From: Branchipolynoe longqiensis
Taxonomy: Eukaryota > Annelida > Polychaeta > Phyllodocida > Polynoidae
Assembly: GCA_030323885.1 (NCBI GenBank)
Contig: CM059188.1
Span: forward strand, 115,347,430 to 115,411,429
Length of the DNA: 64,000 bases
Reading direction: 5' to 3'
This document shows positions 1-11,423 of the stretch, in pieces (position 1 is the stretch's first letter; every line of letters begins with the position of its first letter). The position numbers were made by a program, and so were the translations under genes. Under the pieces are notes generated by a model, which made no database searches, had not been told where the DNA came from, and was given only the letters and a program-made list of their open reading frames with translations.

Positions 1-151
1 AGGCGCAAACCGACAACACCACCCGCCTTTTCTCACCGCCCCACCCGACCCTACTATATGACAAATCGACTTGCAAGGGTTGAGTGCCGGGTCATGGAGA
101 GACTTAAACCTACTACCTGACATTGAAACTTGACCTGATACTCTTGATGAA

Positions 152-782
152 CTTAAGCCGTCTTCACACCCACAACTTTAGGCCGAACTAGATAAGGCAA
201 ACTAGATGACGCGAACCAGGCGTGAAAGTGTGTCATGTCCACACATGCAGTACTTGGGGCAGTTTAAGGCGGAAATCGATATCTGTGCATGAGCAAGTCC
301 ATACTAACCAGCGCCACTTTCGGTTAGTCAATGTCACTACGAGAGAGTGTGGGTTCGACCTAGATATGTATCGACTGAATCGTATTGTTTTGGAATGGTC
401 AAAACTTCTGCTGGGCAGGGAAAACTACAAATAAATGATGAAAAAAATATCTGTGCACAGCTAGCGGTTTCATAGACCAAATTATATAATATGTGCTTTT
501 GATCGACCGGAAAATCAACAAACTCAGGTCTCGACTGCGCATGCGTGTGACATGCTTAAGCTGCCTCAAGTAATCCGGTACGGTCCACACAAGCAAGATG
601 GGCTGACTTAAGCTAGTTCGCTTAATCTAGACCACCTGGCGACGTGGTGTACCTGAGGTGAACTAGATGAATCGACTTAGCCCTAATTCGCTTCAGCGTC
701 ACGTCCACACGGCCAATGTGAGTCGAACCAGATAAAGCAAACTAGTTGAGGCGACATAACGCCCGTGTGTGAACAAGGCTTT
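152..782. mobile_element. MITE-P copy A, non-autonomous TIR element
   Basis: The ends match imperfectly as inverted repeats: AAGCCGTCTTCACAC near 155 and, on the opposite strand, AAAGCCTTGTTCACAC near 768-783. The interior repeats variants of GAACTAGATAAGGC and GCAAACTAGATGAGGCGA in both orientations (about 186-215, 605-635, 660-675, 722-755). There is no coding potential. It is the most diverged member of a group of TIR elements in this window with a CTGTCACAC-like end. The exact ends and target duplication are not clear. Confidence 0.5.
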
Positions 783-1426
783 AGATTAAATCAAATGTCC
801 CATACTCTGTAGTCCAGTGTCGTGTCCTGAATTATGGATACTGATGTTAAAGTCTACCACATTAATAACTACATTGTTGCTTGTAATATGATATTTCTCT
901 AAATATATATGCCAAAGTGATTATGGATCATATTAGGTGCTGACTAACGAACCCTGGTAATACTGGCCTACTTTCCTGTGACTCAATACAATAATGGACT
1001 GGTCGCTGCGTCCTACTAAAGTAATGATTGATTTAGCCCCCAGCCCCCCCCCCCCCCCCGCTCCCCTCCCATTATCAGGAAGGGCACATAGGTTGTAAAC
1101 GTCACAGGTTCCACCCTCTGTTTGCTTGAATGAACAACCAAACAAACAAAAACATACTTTGCCAATGTGGATATAGAGAATTAAATTCCTTGTCACTGGC
1201 GGTTCCATATTTTCATTAAGAAGTGACACCCGCCCTCCGGGTGGAGAGCACAAATAACGCTATCAAATACGGAATTATTTTGTCCGATTCGTCGCCACCC
1301 CAAGATAAAATAGCTAACTAAGCTGATTGCTTATGCATAGAGCAGGCTGGCACCAATGTAGATGGAAGCCAAGGGTGAAAACATTCCAAATAATAGCAGA
1401 AAACATTCCAAATAATAGCAGAACCC
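783..1426. other. No gene seen; polyC tract and a 21-bp tandem duplication
   Basis: AT-rich sequence with a run of about 17 C near 1046-1062. ACATTCCAAATAATAGCAG occurs twice in tandem at about 1380-1421, just before the HE pair. Short open frames here show no recognisable family. Confidence 0.6.
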
Positions 1427-1433
1427 ACAATTC

Positions 1434-1933
1434 ATGACACGGTGGAGACAGGAAGTAATATACAATGGTTCTTTATTCATTAATGTCATGTACAGTTCAG
1501 GTTCGGGTAAATTTTCTGTTGCTAGTCTGGATATATATACTGATCAGTCCCTGGGGACTATGATCCCCGTTGATGTCAAATATGGGGCTGAACCGAACCC
1601 TCAACACTTCCTGTTCTCATTATTAGTTAGAGGTGTGGGTGGGATGGTGAATAAAGGTGGTGAAGTTCTCCGGTCGGCACCTGGAGGAGTTGTGTGGCCG
1701 TGGAGGCAGTTTGGTTTGAATTTTGGTCATGTGATGTTCTTTGGTGGGAAACTTTGGGCCTGAATCCTCCTGTAGGTGGAAGGTATAGTTCTGACATTGG
1801 TGGTAGGTGGCGCCACGGAGGTGGGCGGCCGGTGGTTAGTTCGGGCATTTTACGGTAGGTGGCATCAGGTAGGCTTGTCTGTGAGCTCCCCTGCTTCCAC
1901 GCAGTGAATTAATCATGTTACAATAACATGCAC
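1434..1933. mobile_element. HE element, first unit of a head-to-tail pair
   Basis: A 500-bp unit bounded by AATTC (1429-1433) and AATTT (1934-1938). It starts ATGACACGGTGGAGACAGG, carries TTTATT near the left end (AATAAA on the minus strand) and ends in a hairpin, CATGTTA/TAACATG at 1914-1930 with a 3-nt loop. The first ~170 bp recur 505 bp downstream. Similar hairpin-ended units occur at 16.2, 19.7, 22.8, 24.3, 40.8 and 46.6 kb. It could be a solo LTR or TRIM; no coding region is present. Confidence 0.55.
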
Positions 1934-1938
1934 AATTT

Positions 1939-2115
1939 GTGACACGGTGGAGACAGGAAGTAGTACACAATGGTTCTTTATTCATGAATTTCATGTACAG
2001 TTCAGGTTCGGGTAAATTTTCTGGTGCTACTCTCGATATATACTGATCAGTCTTTGGGGACTTCAATCCCCGTTGATGTCAAATATGGACTGGAACCGAA
2101 CCCTCAACCAAGTAG
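1939..2115. mobile_element. HE element, second unit of the pair (5' part)
   Basis: Repeats positions 1434-1610 with scattered differences and then diverges. Only the AATTT 5-mer separates it from the previous unit. No matching terminal hairpin was found to the right, so this unit is truncated or continues as sequence I cannot align. Confidence 0.5.
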
Positions 2116-3150
2116 GGTGGAGACGGTTTGTGGTCCATTGGTGATCTGTTCCCTGGCGATGTCGGTGTGTACAGCGGCTGAGGTCCACAACCCCAACGCC
2201 TGGGCTCCGCCTCTCCTGAGGCTATGTAAGGTGTATCAATCAGCCTGGGGGTTCCCCGTCACAGTGAGAGCCATCCTGAGCGCTCCCAGAGTGCTGCTGG
2301 GAGGAGAGGGGCCCCACCCAGTGATAAGAAGGCTGGGCCAAGGGGGGGGGGGGTGGTGGCTGCTGGTATCGGACGTAGGCTGCCCAAACTGATGCTGGAC
2401 AGCAGGGTGATCCAGGGATGGCAGGGACTAGCACCATGTAGGCCTGTCCTGGTCTTCACCTGGTCTTACTCGAGCGGACCGTGACCGTGAGACCTGACTG
2501 GGTGGGAAGAATGTCACTGGTCAAGAGAGTTTGTCGGGGGTCGTTGGGTGATCCCGTGTGCGGTAGGTTGCCTTGTCGTAGGAGTGTGTGGTACCCTATT
2601 AGGAGGGCCGCAATGAGTACCCAAGCAGTGGGGCCTGCAGTTTAGAGGACACCGCGACCTGTCGGATGTCATCTGGGGTTAGGGGTGGGCCTGACATGGG
2701 ATGTGTGAGGCGAGCCATTGCACACCTCTCTTCATCAGGCTGACCGAGTATGTGTTGAAAGCAGTGACATTGCCTCCAAGCAGCTGTACCCAGGTCTTGG
2801 CTCTGCTCAGTACTGCTCCTGGTGTTGTGAGCATTTCTTTGAGATGTAGTAGATACGCTAGGAGGTCATACTTGGTAGGGGCGAGGGGGTCATTGTGCTG
2901 TCTAGGTAGCGTCTTGCTTGCACTGATTTGTTCCTCTAGGTCCCTTTTTAGAATAAGGCAAGCAGAGGAAAGCGCCCCAAAATACCCTTGAGGTAAGGAC
3001 TGAACCGTCCGGCACCATTACACCTAGTAAGTAGTATCAAATGGCTAGTATTCGATAGATATTAGATGGGATAGGACGAGAGGTACAAGAACAGTTAGTG
3101 AGATCCCATTGGTATGTTGGTTATGAATCAACAAATTGACAAACACTGCT
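2116..3150. other. No gene seen; G-rich low-copy sequence
   Basis: GC-richer than its surroundings, with a run of about 12 G at 2341-2352. Open frames (for example 2701-2991 on the plus strand) have no recognisable domain and no supporting signals. Part may be the continuation of the HE unit to the left. Confidence 0.5.
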
Positions 3151-3154
3151 ACTG

Positions 3155-3405
3155 GACTGGATTACCAAATCGCCAAGAGCGCTGGCCGTCTTTCCATGCG
3201 AGGATACGAGAGGTTGTGTGTTCGAACTCTGTCAAGCTAATGACTTAGAACATTGATACTTGTCACTACCTAGCCTGGCGATAATCATCAGAATATGAGT
3301 GAGTTGAGTAGGATATCGGTTTATGGTGCTGAGGGCCTCGTCTTCCTGTGGGGCAGCACTATAATATCACAATGAGTGTGCATTGTCACAAATCGGTACC
3401 CATCC
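3155..3405 (+). mobile_element. SINE-A copy (old)
   Basis: tRNA-like head of type K followed by the common body (TTGATACTTGTC, GGGGCAGCACTATAA, GGTACCCATCC). It is strongly diverged and lacks the 3' tail. An inverted head fragment of another copy abuts it at 3406-3438. Confidence 0.7.
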
Positions 3406-3438
3406 TTCGCTCAAATCCTTCGGCCATCCCGTCTGGTC
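3406..3438 (-). mobile_element. SINE-A head fragment
   Basis: Reverse complement of the type-L head (TCGGCCATCCCGTCTGGT). Only the 5' end is present, fused to the preceding plus-strand copy. Confidence 0.6.
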
Positions 3439-3663
3439 ACCAATATGTTCGATGTTAATTGTTAAATTAATTACTATGGCAGTAATATAAATAGCGCTAC
3501 TGGGAATTGTGTGTGTTACCAGGTTATGTTGCATCAGATAATTAATTGCGCAATTAGTACTCATTATACCATATTCATCAACGTGTGATGAACTCAACTT
3601 TTCTCTGAAAGCAATTCTGAATGACAAGTCGATGCCTCATTAGGTCTGTGTCCTAACAAGGTA

Positions 3664-3997
3664 AAACTCGTTTTATTTACTAATGCCTCTAGAGCACATT
3701 GATTTCTATCATTGGCTATTAGACGTCAAACATATGGTCATTCTGACATATTTCTTTGGAGCAAATCTCCTGCCGCCACATAGGCTATTCTTTCTGAAAA
3801 GCAGCAAGGGGTCTTTTATATATACTTTCCCACAGACAGGACAGCACATACCACAGCCTTTGATGAACCAGTTGTGGACCACTGGTTGGAATGGATAATA
3901 GCCCAAACTACAAATGGGTCCACTGAGCAGGATCGATAGGTTGACCTACACCTTCACAGGTGCACACTCTACCACCTGAGCTACGTCCAGCTCTGGG
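3664..3997 (-). mobile_element. SINE-V copy (tRNA head, V/RUDI-like body)
   Basis: On the minus strand it begins with a tRNA-like head (GACGTAGCTCAGGTGGTAGAG, A box) and continues through the body hallmarks CAGTGGACCCATTTG, CCAACCAGTGGTCC, GGTATGTGCTGTCCTGTC, AAAGACCCCTTGCTGC and GACGTCTAATAGCC to a TTTATTT-type tail. From memory this body resembles SINEs common in mollusc genomes (RUDI, V-SINE). It has no protein; mobilisation would depend on a LINE. Confidence 0.8.
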
Positions 3998-4121
3998 TCC
4001 TATTACACAATGCACTGGCATCAATAGCGCTATGCGTCTGCCTCTCATTTTGGTTATAGTATTCGACTGACTAGAATATTCATTTCCCGAAAAGGATACT
4101 TTGGGTTCAATCCCTAGCTGA

Positions 4122-4365
4122 CTTAAAGCTGCATAGTCTGATGAAAACATCAAATTTTCAAAATCAAAACAGTGATCTACATTTGATTCTACATATCTAA
4201 CTTAGATACTACTGCACTTATAAAACATTTGTCACAACATAGAACAGACAACCAAGCCAATTTATCAGAACCTGTTACTGCAGAAGCCAATGGTGTCCGA
4301 GTTTTGGCATGCTTGCTGACATTAATTTTGTGTATTTCCACTTCAAATATCTCACCAGTTAGACT
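4122..4365. mobile_element. MITE-T copy (left part)
   Basis: Starts with the family terminus TTAAAGCTGCATAGTCTGATG and keeps the family interior (GATTCTACATATCTAACTTAG, GAACCTGTTACTGCAGAAG). The right terminus is missing. Confidence 0.7.
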
Positions 4366-5001
4366 TGGATGCTGCCAGCACACAAATCTGGAACAAACAA
4401 ACACACAAACATGTTTTCTTCTTTTGCTCTGTATTAGATAAAACTACTATCGTGATGATTATTTCCTCATGGCCTCTCACATCAGGTTTGAGAATGAAGA
4501 TGGTGAACAAATTGATGACGTCATACCCGCAACGCCAGTCATTACCATAACACAATTGACAATATCGGATGGAATTATAGGTCAGCTTTTAAATATTCAA
4601 TTATTTGTTAAATGCTGGTTTCCCCCCGACCCTCCCAACGCCGGGCTTCGCTTTCTCAACCCCATACAAGTAATACATTATGTTATTGTTCATTTGTGTA
4701 TGTTTGGTTTCTCTTCAACAACTGCCATTTGGGTGAGAGTAAGGTGATACACAGCTAGGGAAGAAGACCGTGGCGAGCTGGAAGTAAAAAGAGTTTATTG
4801 CAGTGGAAGAGGAAGAGCCCTCCACCATAGGAAGAGTACACACATAAGGAAATAAAAAATGAGAAAAAGATACGAAAGGTAAATGCAAGGGTGTGTGGGT
4901 GGAAAAAGCTGGAGGTGTGAGCTGGTCAGGAGCCGCAGGAGTGACTGAGGAGAGGAGTGAAGGCAGTTAGGAAAAAAGAAGGGCAGGGGGTGCCACAGGT
5001 G
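4366..5001. other. No gene seen; LTR-like or HE-like remnant
   Basis: Sequence around 4750-5001 and 5409-5520 is split by the MITE at 5006-5404. It has a TTTATTG motif near 4794 and purine-rich stretches, resembling the HE or LTR-like repeats elsewhere, but no hairpin end was found. Confidence 0.35.
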
Positions 5002-5005
5002 TTAA

Positions 5006-5404
5006 GCGGCTGTCACACATCACCGGATTGGGGAAACGGAAAGAAACCAAACAAAGTCTGTTGATATCCGGCAAAGTCTGGTTTGTGTCTGTTGCATATC
5101 CGTTGCATATCCGTTGATATCCATTGATATCTGGCCTGATCCGGTACAAGTTTTGAACATGCACAAAACTTGGAACAGATGCCACTGGATTGATGTCTAC
5201 GGTTCTTGTCCGGTTTGAGTCCGTTTAGTCCGCTTACCGTCCGTAGCTTATCCGTTCATGTCAGTTTCATACCCGTTCGTCCAGCAGCCTTTGACCTGAT
5301 ATAGCAACATTTTAACACATTTGAATCCATTTTGATACTTATCACAACACCACCGGACTAGACAATTCTGTCCGTTGCTCAATCCGGTGATGTGTGACAG
5401 CCGC
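5006..5404. mobile_element. MITE-P copy B with TTAA target duplication
   Basis: A 399-bp element flanked by TTAA at 5002-5005 and 5405-5408. The inverted termini GCGGCTGTCACACATCACC match on both strands for about 24 bases. The interior is built from short words of the end sequence (CCGGAT, TCCGTTGATATCC, GTCCGTTTAGTCCG) and has no coding capacity. A TTAA duplication is typical of piggyBac or Kolobok transposases, but no transposase is present to decide. It is closely related to copy C at 8.0 kb. Confidence 0.8.
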
Positions 5405-5717
5405 TTAAGCCCTAGATGCAGGGGTGGGCCGCGGGAGGAGCCGAGGAAGGAAATAAAGACGCGGGAGGGGGTCTCTTCCCTCGCCGCAAATCAAACGCAA
5501 TGCAAGCATTATGATCAATGTTGCTCCTGCAGCTGCCAATGTATTGCCACTGCAGCAGTTCATGCTTTCACAGTAGTAGGCAGCATTCCCATCCAGATCT
5601 CGCCATACTTACCCTGAGTTTGGGGCACTTTAGAATTGGTTTTCTCAGGATCTATCCAAAAATAGACTACCAGGAATGCCAAAATGAGGGATTTGCAGCG
5701 CAATACCTTTTATTTTA

Positions 5718-6055
5718 CCAGGCACGGTGGCCGAATCGGAATAGCACAGGCCTCGCGTGCGGAAGATCGCAAGTTCACGAGTTCGGTTCCCGGTTGAGTC
5801 AAACCAATGACTTAAAAATTGATACTTGTCGCTTCCTAGCCTGGTGCTCAGCATTATTAGGATAGGTCGAGGACTGATTAGCTCAGAGTCAGGATAATGT
5901 GACTGAGTGGGATATTGGGTCATGATGCCGGTGGCCTGATTTCCCAGTCGGGCAGCACTATAAAATCGCCATGAGCGCGTACTGTCACAAATCAGTACCC
6001 GTCCTGATATGACCTTAGATATTGCTAGAACATAAAACAACAACAAACAAACAAA
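5718..6055 (+). mobile_element. SINE-A copy, type K head, intact with 12-bp target duplication
   Basis: Flanked by perfect CCTTTTATTTTA repeats at 5706-5717 and 6056-6067. The head GGCACGGTGGCCGAATCGG carries an A-box-like motif, and GAGTTCGGTTCCC is B-box-like. The body and the tail ending CATAAAACAACAACAAAC are complete. The length (338 bp) and duplication are as expected for LINE-driven target-primed insertion. This is the best full-length reference copy of the type-K subfamily here. Confidence 0.9.
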
Positions 6056-6067
6056 CCTTTTATTTTA

Positions 6068-6660
6068 TTGTATTCTATAGATCTGGTTATCTGAGCCTTC
6101 GATTGATATTCCCTACATCCATATTATTGAAATCGGACATTTGTCACTACTTCCTATTTTATAACTAAAATCCTCAACTACCAGGTCTCCACCTAACTAA
6201 AAGATCAGCCCTATTGATAGTAGGGGTGAGTAAGAAGCCATTAGAAAAAGTGGCGAATGGCTGACTAAATGAAATCAGCACATCAATTCTTAATTTAAGA
6301 AGCAAAATATATTCTTCATATATGTCTTATTATTTACCCACTAGTTTTAAGTTGAAAAATAGAATTAAACATGTAGCTTAATGGACTATTAAAGTGAAAT
6401 TGACAGCATTCTGTGGTCGCCATATTGTCCGTTTGCATTCTCTCCCATTTCACCAACTCTGTGCCGATAAAAGTAGCCATTAGATACTGGAACCAGGAAT
6501 TCCACTTCCTGTTCCATACTAAAGCAATGTTTGCCCATGTTTAGAGTAGGTTGTCGTTCACCCCTACTGCGAGTACTGGGTGAATATTGTATCTAGTCTC
6601 CCCCAACCCACGCCCTTACCTGGTATGATGGTGAAAAGGCTGCTTCCTCCCAGTGTCTAG
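6068..6660. other. No gene seen
   Basis: AT-rich sequence without a recognised repeat or open frame. It may be one of the few stretches of non-mobile background in the window. Confidence 0.5.
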
Positions 6661-6661
6661 A

Positions 6662-6786
6662 AAATGGGATGGCCGAATAAGTTGAGCGTCCATTTCCAAT
6701 TTTGGTAAATTGTTGGATTCGAACCCTGGTCGAATCAAACCAATAACTTAAAAATGTATACTTGTCACTTCCTAGCCAGGCGTTCA
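6662..6786 (+). mobile_element. SINE-A, 5' part of an interrupted copy
   Basis: Type L head (GGGATGGCCGAATAAG, GGATTCGAACCCTGG) and the start of the body, stopping at CCAGGCGTTCA. The body resumes at 7214, so the LINE fragment between was inserted into this SINE. Confidence 0.8.
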
Positions 6787-7213
6787 AGCCATGGGACTAT
6801 AGAATGTATAGCATTAGAAAACTGAATGTAGCATATAATGACATTATGAGGTTATTACTCCGTCTACCAAGGTATCACCAGTGCTAGTCACTTGTTTGCC
6901 AATATTGATGTGCCAGCCATCCAGGCTGTTATCAGGAATCTAATATTCCAATTTATTACTAGACTTGACAAGTCAGAAAATGTTATAATACAGGGACTGT
7001 AAAAATAGAAGAGAGTGATCTCAGATTTACATCTGCCATATGGAGGCATTGGTACAAACTAATGTATATAGACCAACATTTTGATATTGGTTAGTATGGT
7101 AGTATTCATACTATTATTTATATCCTATTCACATTAATTTTCATATCTACCTACTATGGACCAAATTATGTAACTACCATAATCCTGAGTTTGAAATAAA
7201 GAATTGAATTGAA
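6787..7213 (+). mobile_element. 5'-truncated LINE 3' end with (GAATT)n tail
   Basis: The plus strand reads a relic of a LINE reverse-transcriptase C-terminus with the pattern IQAVIRNLIFQFITRLDKSE, then a 3' UTR and AATAAAGAATTGAATTGAATT at 7195-7215. The C-terminal pattern and pentamer tail resemble L2/CR1-like LINEs; the clade is not certain. It splits a SINE-A copy. Confidence 0.65.
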
Positions 7214-7410
7214 TTAATAGGACAGGGCAAGGACTGGTTTGGCTCAGTGTCGGGATAATGTGACTGAGTGGGATACCAGGTCATGGTGCTGGTGGCCTGG
7301 TCTCCCAGTGGGGTAGCCCTATAAAGCTGTCATGAGTGCACACCTTCACAAGTCAGCACGCGTCCTGATATGACCTTAGATGTTGCCAGGACGCAAAACT
7401 CCAACAACCA
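7214..7410 (+). mobile_element. SINE-A, 3' part of the interrupted copy
   Basis: Continues the body exactly where 6786 stops (AATAGGACAGGGCAAGG) and runs to the tail CGCAAAACTCCAACAACC. Confidence 0.8.
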
Positions 7411-8000
7411 CCCACTCAGGATCTAGCCCATCTAGGTAGCCCTCTAGCGGGACAATCTAGAACTAGTTCCATGGTATTTGCCCAGGGGACGCTGCGGCAT
7501 GGCACGTCTGCGCGTGAGGGCATTATATTGATTCAGTGAGGCGGGGAAGCTTCTCTATGATCGCCCGCCTCTCTCTACCTGGCAAACACTGGAGTCTGAG
7601 AGAGGGTGGCAGGGCGGGTGAAGAGGCCGTGTGCGCACAGTGTGAATGTTATTGGCACCATTACTGAATGGAGCAGGAAGTCTAAACTAGGCCAAATAAA
7701 CAAGAAATTGGTGATCGTCATTTTGAAGTAAAAATCAAGGTCGGGCGGGTGGTTTAGTATCTCACTGTTCTACTCACCCCCGTCCTCCCCATCCAAGTTC
7801 CCTTCCCATCACCTCTAAAATCCCTCTCAATTCCTTTCCCCCCACTGCCCTCTCCATTTCCCCCTCTTCACTCTCCTTTCTATTTCTCCCTCCATCCACC
7901 CCACTCTCCACTCCCCTTTCCATTTCTCACTGTTGTTACTAGATGTGACTGGAGCTTGGCCTTGTTTCTACTGGCGTAGCCTCCCATCACTTTCTCTCTC
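7411..8000. repeat. No gene; pyrimidine-rich tract at 7770-7930
   Basis: About 160 bases of almost pure C/T on the plus strand, preceded by unremarkable sequence. Long polypurine/polypyrimidine tracts can adopt triplex structure; no function is implied. Confidence 0.6.
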
Positions 8001-8341
8001 TAAAGAGGCTGTCACACCTCGCCGAATTAAGCAACCGAAAGAATTGTCTAGTCCTGTGGTGATAAGTATCAAAATGTATTAAAATCTGTCAACATTTTGC
8101 ACTATCGGGTAAATGTCCGCTGGATGAACGGAAATGAAACGGACATGAAACGGACAGGAAACGGACATGAATGGATAGCCAACGGACGAAACGAAATCCA
8201 GCCGGACAAGAACCATAGACGTCAGTCCGGCGGCATCCATTCCTAGTTTTGTGCATGTTCAAAACTTGTATGGACACAAACCGGACATTGTTCGTTTTCT
8301 GTCCGTTTCCCCCAATCCGGTGGGATGTGACAGGGCCTTAA
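8001..8341. mobile_element. MITE-P copy C
   Basis: Left end GAGGCTGTCACACCTCGCCG and right end, read inward, AAGGCCCTGTCACATCCC, followed by CACCGGATTGGGG as in copy B. The interior repeats ACGGACATGAAACGGACAGG-type words. It is the same family as copy B; the target duplication is unclear, although TTAA sits at the right edge. Confidence 0.7.
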
Positions 8342-8454
8342 GGCCGAATACAATACAACAAACAAATTGGTGATCATCTCCGCCCGTACCTGAAAAATCG
8401 CTCGCCCCCAAATTTCTATTAATTTTTATATATTTTTCTTAACTGTTAAACGAA

Positions 8455-8623
8455 GACGGCCTCTGCAGGAACAGATTCTAGTAAATTGCCTCAGTATTCT
8501 GCTCTATGTGGTGTCACATGTATATTAAGTGCACCAGTATCTAAGTTAGACGACTAGAATCAAATTAAAATAATTGTTTTAGTTTTGAAAAGTTGATGTT
8601 TTCATCGGACTATGTAGCTTTAA
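8455..8623. mobile_element. MITE-T copy, right half only
   Basis: Ends with the family terminus CATCGGACTATGTAGCTTTAA and contains GTGCACCAGTATCTAAGTTAG. It abuts a second, oppositely oriented copy at 8624. Confidence 0.65.
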
Positions 8624-8955
8624 ATGTGCATAGTCCGATTAAAGCATTACACTTTTGATAACAAAACACTTATCTAGCTTTGAACCTACATATTCAACTT
8701 AGATAGTGGTACACTTATCAAGTACTTGGTGTTATGTAGAATGATATACTAAGTCAATTTAATAGAACATGTTAGTGCTGAATGAAGCCTATGGAGTTAC
8801 TTTTAATAAGCACACCAACATTAATTTAACGTGTTTACACTTTAAATGTCTCTGAGCTTATTCACTTTAGATAAAAGTTACTTCAAAGGAAAGTAAGACA
8901 GACAATAGCGATCAATCTAGTATATATTTATCTCTGAAAATGACAGCATCTTTTT
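8624..8955. mobile_element. MITE-T copy
   Basis: Starts near GTGCATAGTCCGATTAAAGC and runs through the family interior to TTATCTCTGAAAATGACAG. The final terminus is lost. It lies back to back with the previous copy. Confidence 0.65.
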
Positions 8956-9675
8956 TCAATTTTATTTTTTTATTGAGGCTGTATTTATACTGTCCATAGC
9001 ATATAAGCCTGGGTATTCAGGCTTGTTTTCAATGCTGGCCAGCTCTAGTGTTGGTGTTATCTTATCACATAGTAGCTGCTGATAAGGTATTTGATTGCCT
9101 GCATTTCAGCAGCAGATAGATAGTTGGTTGGTCTGGTTAGTAGTCTATATTAATTCTTTTGGATTTTCTTGGCATATATGTGTTTGATTTTGTCTACTCT
9201 TACTACTAGACTAGCCTACTCCTATTTACATATCATAGGCTTGTATGTACCTGTGTGGTGTGCTATCTGGCTACTTTTGGCATGGTTACCTTCCATTGGG
9301 CATCCCTTTGGTGGGCCGTGACATATCACTTTAAACCACCGAACTATGTAACCTTAAAGCACATATCAATTGTTTATATCCTCGCTTAAATTTAAAGGCA
9401 ATACAATAGGTGACCTTGTTCTATGACAGACAATATACCTTCACAGGTTAAATATGTAAATTTATCTATGGATAAAGTTTTGACCTGCATTCGGGCCATA
9501 GAAAACAATCATTTACATTGCTATTAAACATTATTGTTCTCAGAAATGTCACTGATAAATTCCAGAATAGAGAGCGTACAAGTAGTATGATTATTATGGG
9601 GGAATTTTATTTTATAATTTTTAAATCTTTTTCTTGAAGATATTTATACTACCTATCATGGAGTCTGTGTAGACT
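8956..9675. repeat. No gene; low-copy repeat with CTTGTTTTCAATGCTG motif
   Basis: The stretch around 9020-9060 (GGCTTGTTTTCAATGCTGG) recurs in diverged form near 9675, 11230, 41380 and 62730. The common sequence is too short to name a family. Confidence 0.35.
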
Positions 9676-9945
9676 TGTTTTCACCATTAGACAGTTTGTC
9701 GATAGAAAGCCCAGGCCTACACGTTTACTGACCCAAGGGATTTTTAACCTCTCACACCACATAGACATGGTAAGAGAGCAACTGGCCTTTGATGATGCTG
9801 TAAGTTACACACAGCGGTGGTAATCCAAATTGGCAGAGGTGGGGGGGGGGGGAGTGGGGAATTGAACCACCGACCTTCAGATAGGAGTCCGAGCTAGAAA
9901 AAAGACAAGACACTCTAACCACTCTGCCACAGAGAACACCAGGCT
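9676..9945 (-). mobile_element. SINE-N copy
   Basis: On the minus strand it has a tRNA-like head (GTGGCAGAGTGGTTAGAGTG; B-box-like GGTTCAATTCCCC) followed by a body with CTGTGTGTAACTTACAGC and CCTTGGGTCAGTAAACG. It aligns with the better-preserved copy at 37.6-38.0 kb. A run of 13 G sits in the head/body junction. Confidence 0.7.
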
Positions 9946-10164
9946 GGATTGATTGTAATCAACAATTCCTTCCTGTAAATAGGACACCCACCACACTCCC
10001 TTATGTTTGTATTTGACAGATTTCCAATCTAATGTCATCACACCGAGGGTTTAAGGGTTCGATTGTTCAGTACAGGGTGATGTGTATGTGATGTTTGCCT
10101 GGAGCCAGGATTCTATGTACAACAGCCTGTTCCAAAGGTGGGTGATCGTTTGATTGTTGGGAAT

Positions 10165-10337
10165 TAGCTTAGCATGTTTGCACTTCAAACATCTCAAAAG
10201 TTAGCCATTTAAAATAAAGGTTACTTCAAACAAAGCTAAAGTCATGTACATTATATTATATCACTCAAACTAATAATTATATTTATCTCAGAACATGACA
10301 GAAACTCAAAACCATCGGACCATGCAACTTTGATTTA
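10165..10337. mobile_element. MITE-T copy (right half)
   Basis: Contains GCACTTCAAACATCTCAAAAG and ends AACCATCGGACCATGCAACTTT, the family right terminus. The left half is missing. Confidence 0.65.
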
Positions 10338-10652
10338 CTTTTTGTCACTCCTTCTTAATAGTTAAATATCAACATTCCTTTCTCGGATAGATTAATTCGG
10401 TGAAACTATGGTTCTAAAAGTAAAACAGGGCGTCCTTTAATTGCACGGTGACCTTTGAGGAAAGGTCCCTTCCGCCGCAATGGTGGCCACATCCACTATT
10501 TGGTTTTATGGAAACTTCAAACTCGGTTATGTTTCAAAGCATCGCACAACCCCCCCCCCCCCCCCCCACCGACCCCCGATCATTTGGCATTCCAGTACTC
10601 CCCCCCCCCCCAGCCTCCACCCCCCTCCCCATCCTGCCCCCTCCCCTTGGAG

Positions 10653-11017
10653 ACAAGACGCGATGGCCGAATGATTTGAGCGTCCGTCTCCCGCTTCGGT
10701 AGATCGTGCGATTCGAACCCCCGGGTTCAAACCCTGGTCGAGTCAAACCTATGACTTAAAAATTGATATGTGTAGCTTCCTGGCTTGGCGCTCGGCATTA
10801 TACTGTTATAAGGACAAGGCAAGGACCGTTTGGCTCAGTGCCCGGATAATGTGACTGAGTGGTGTGCGGTATAAGGTCATGGTGCTGGTGGCCTGGTGTT
10901 CAAGTGCAGTGGGGCAGTAAAATAAAGTCACCATGAGTGCACACTGTCACAAGTTTGAACCTGTCATGATGCGACCTTCGATGTTGCCAGGACGTAAACC
11001 TCCAACAAACAACAACC
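10653..11017 (+). mobile_element. SINE-A copy, type L head
   Basis: Complete from ACGCGATGGCCGAATG to CTCCAACAAACAACAACC. The head contains an extra CCCCCGGGTTC step next to the B box. Two C-rich runs (10549-10568 and about 10598-10640) lie immediately upstream. Confidence 0.8.
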
Positions 11018-11423
11018 AATCACCCCCGCCGTGTCGCCTACCGCCTCCAGAGACTGGGTTAAAATGGCAACATTTTTAATTCGACAAACCGAGTTTGGTG
11101 GGTGTGGAGGGTGGGGGGGTAACAGTTTAAACAAATTATGGTTCACAGGAAAAACGCTCCAATTAGGAAATATTTAAACGAGGTGTCACTCTTCTTTTTT
11201 TTTATAATTTTATTTGTCTCAATAGGTGTTTTTTTTCAATGCTGGTGCACTCACTGGTCTTTCAGCCATAGATTATAACATGGATACTAGTTGTTAGCAA
11301 TCAAGTCTTGATGGTGTGTTTATTTGAATGGCCTGTGCCACACAGTAGGCCTACACTCTCATTGCTTGATCTGATTGACACTAATATTAGGCGGCAACAA
11401 TTTTATCGGGACCGGGTAAGATT

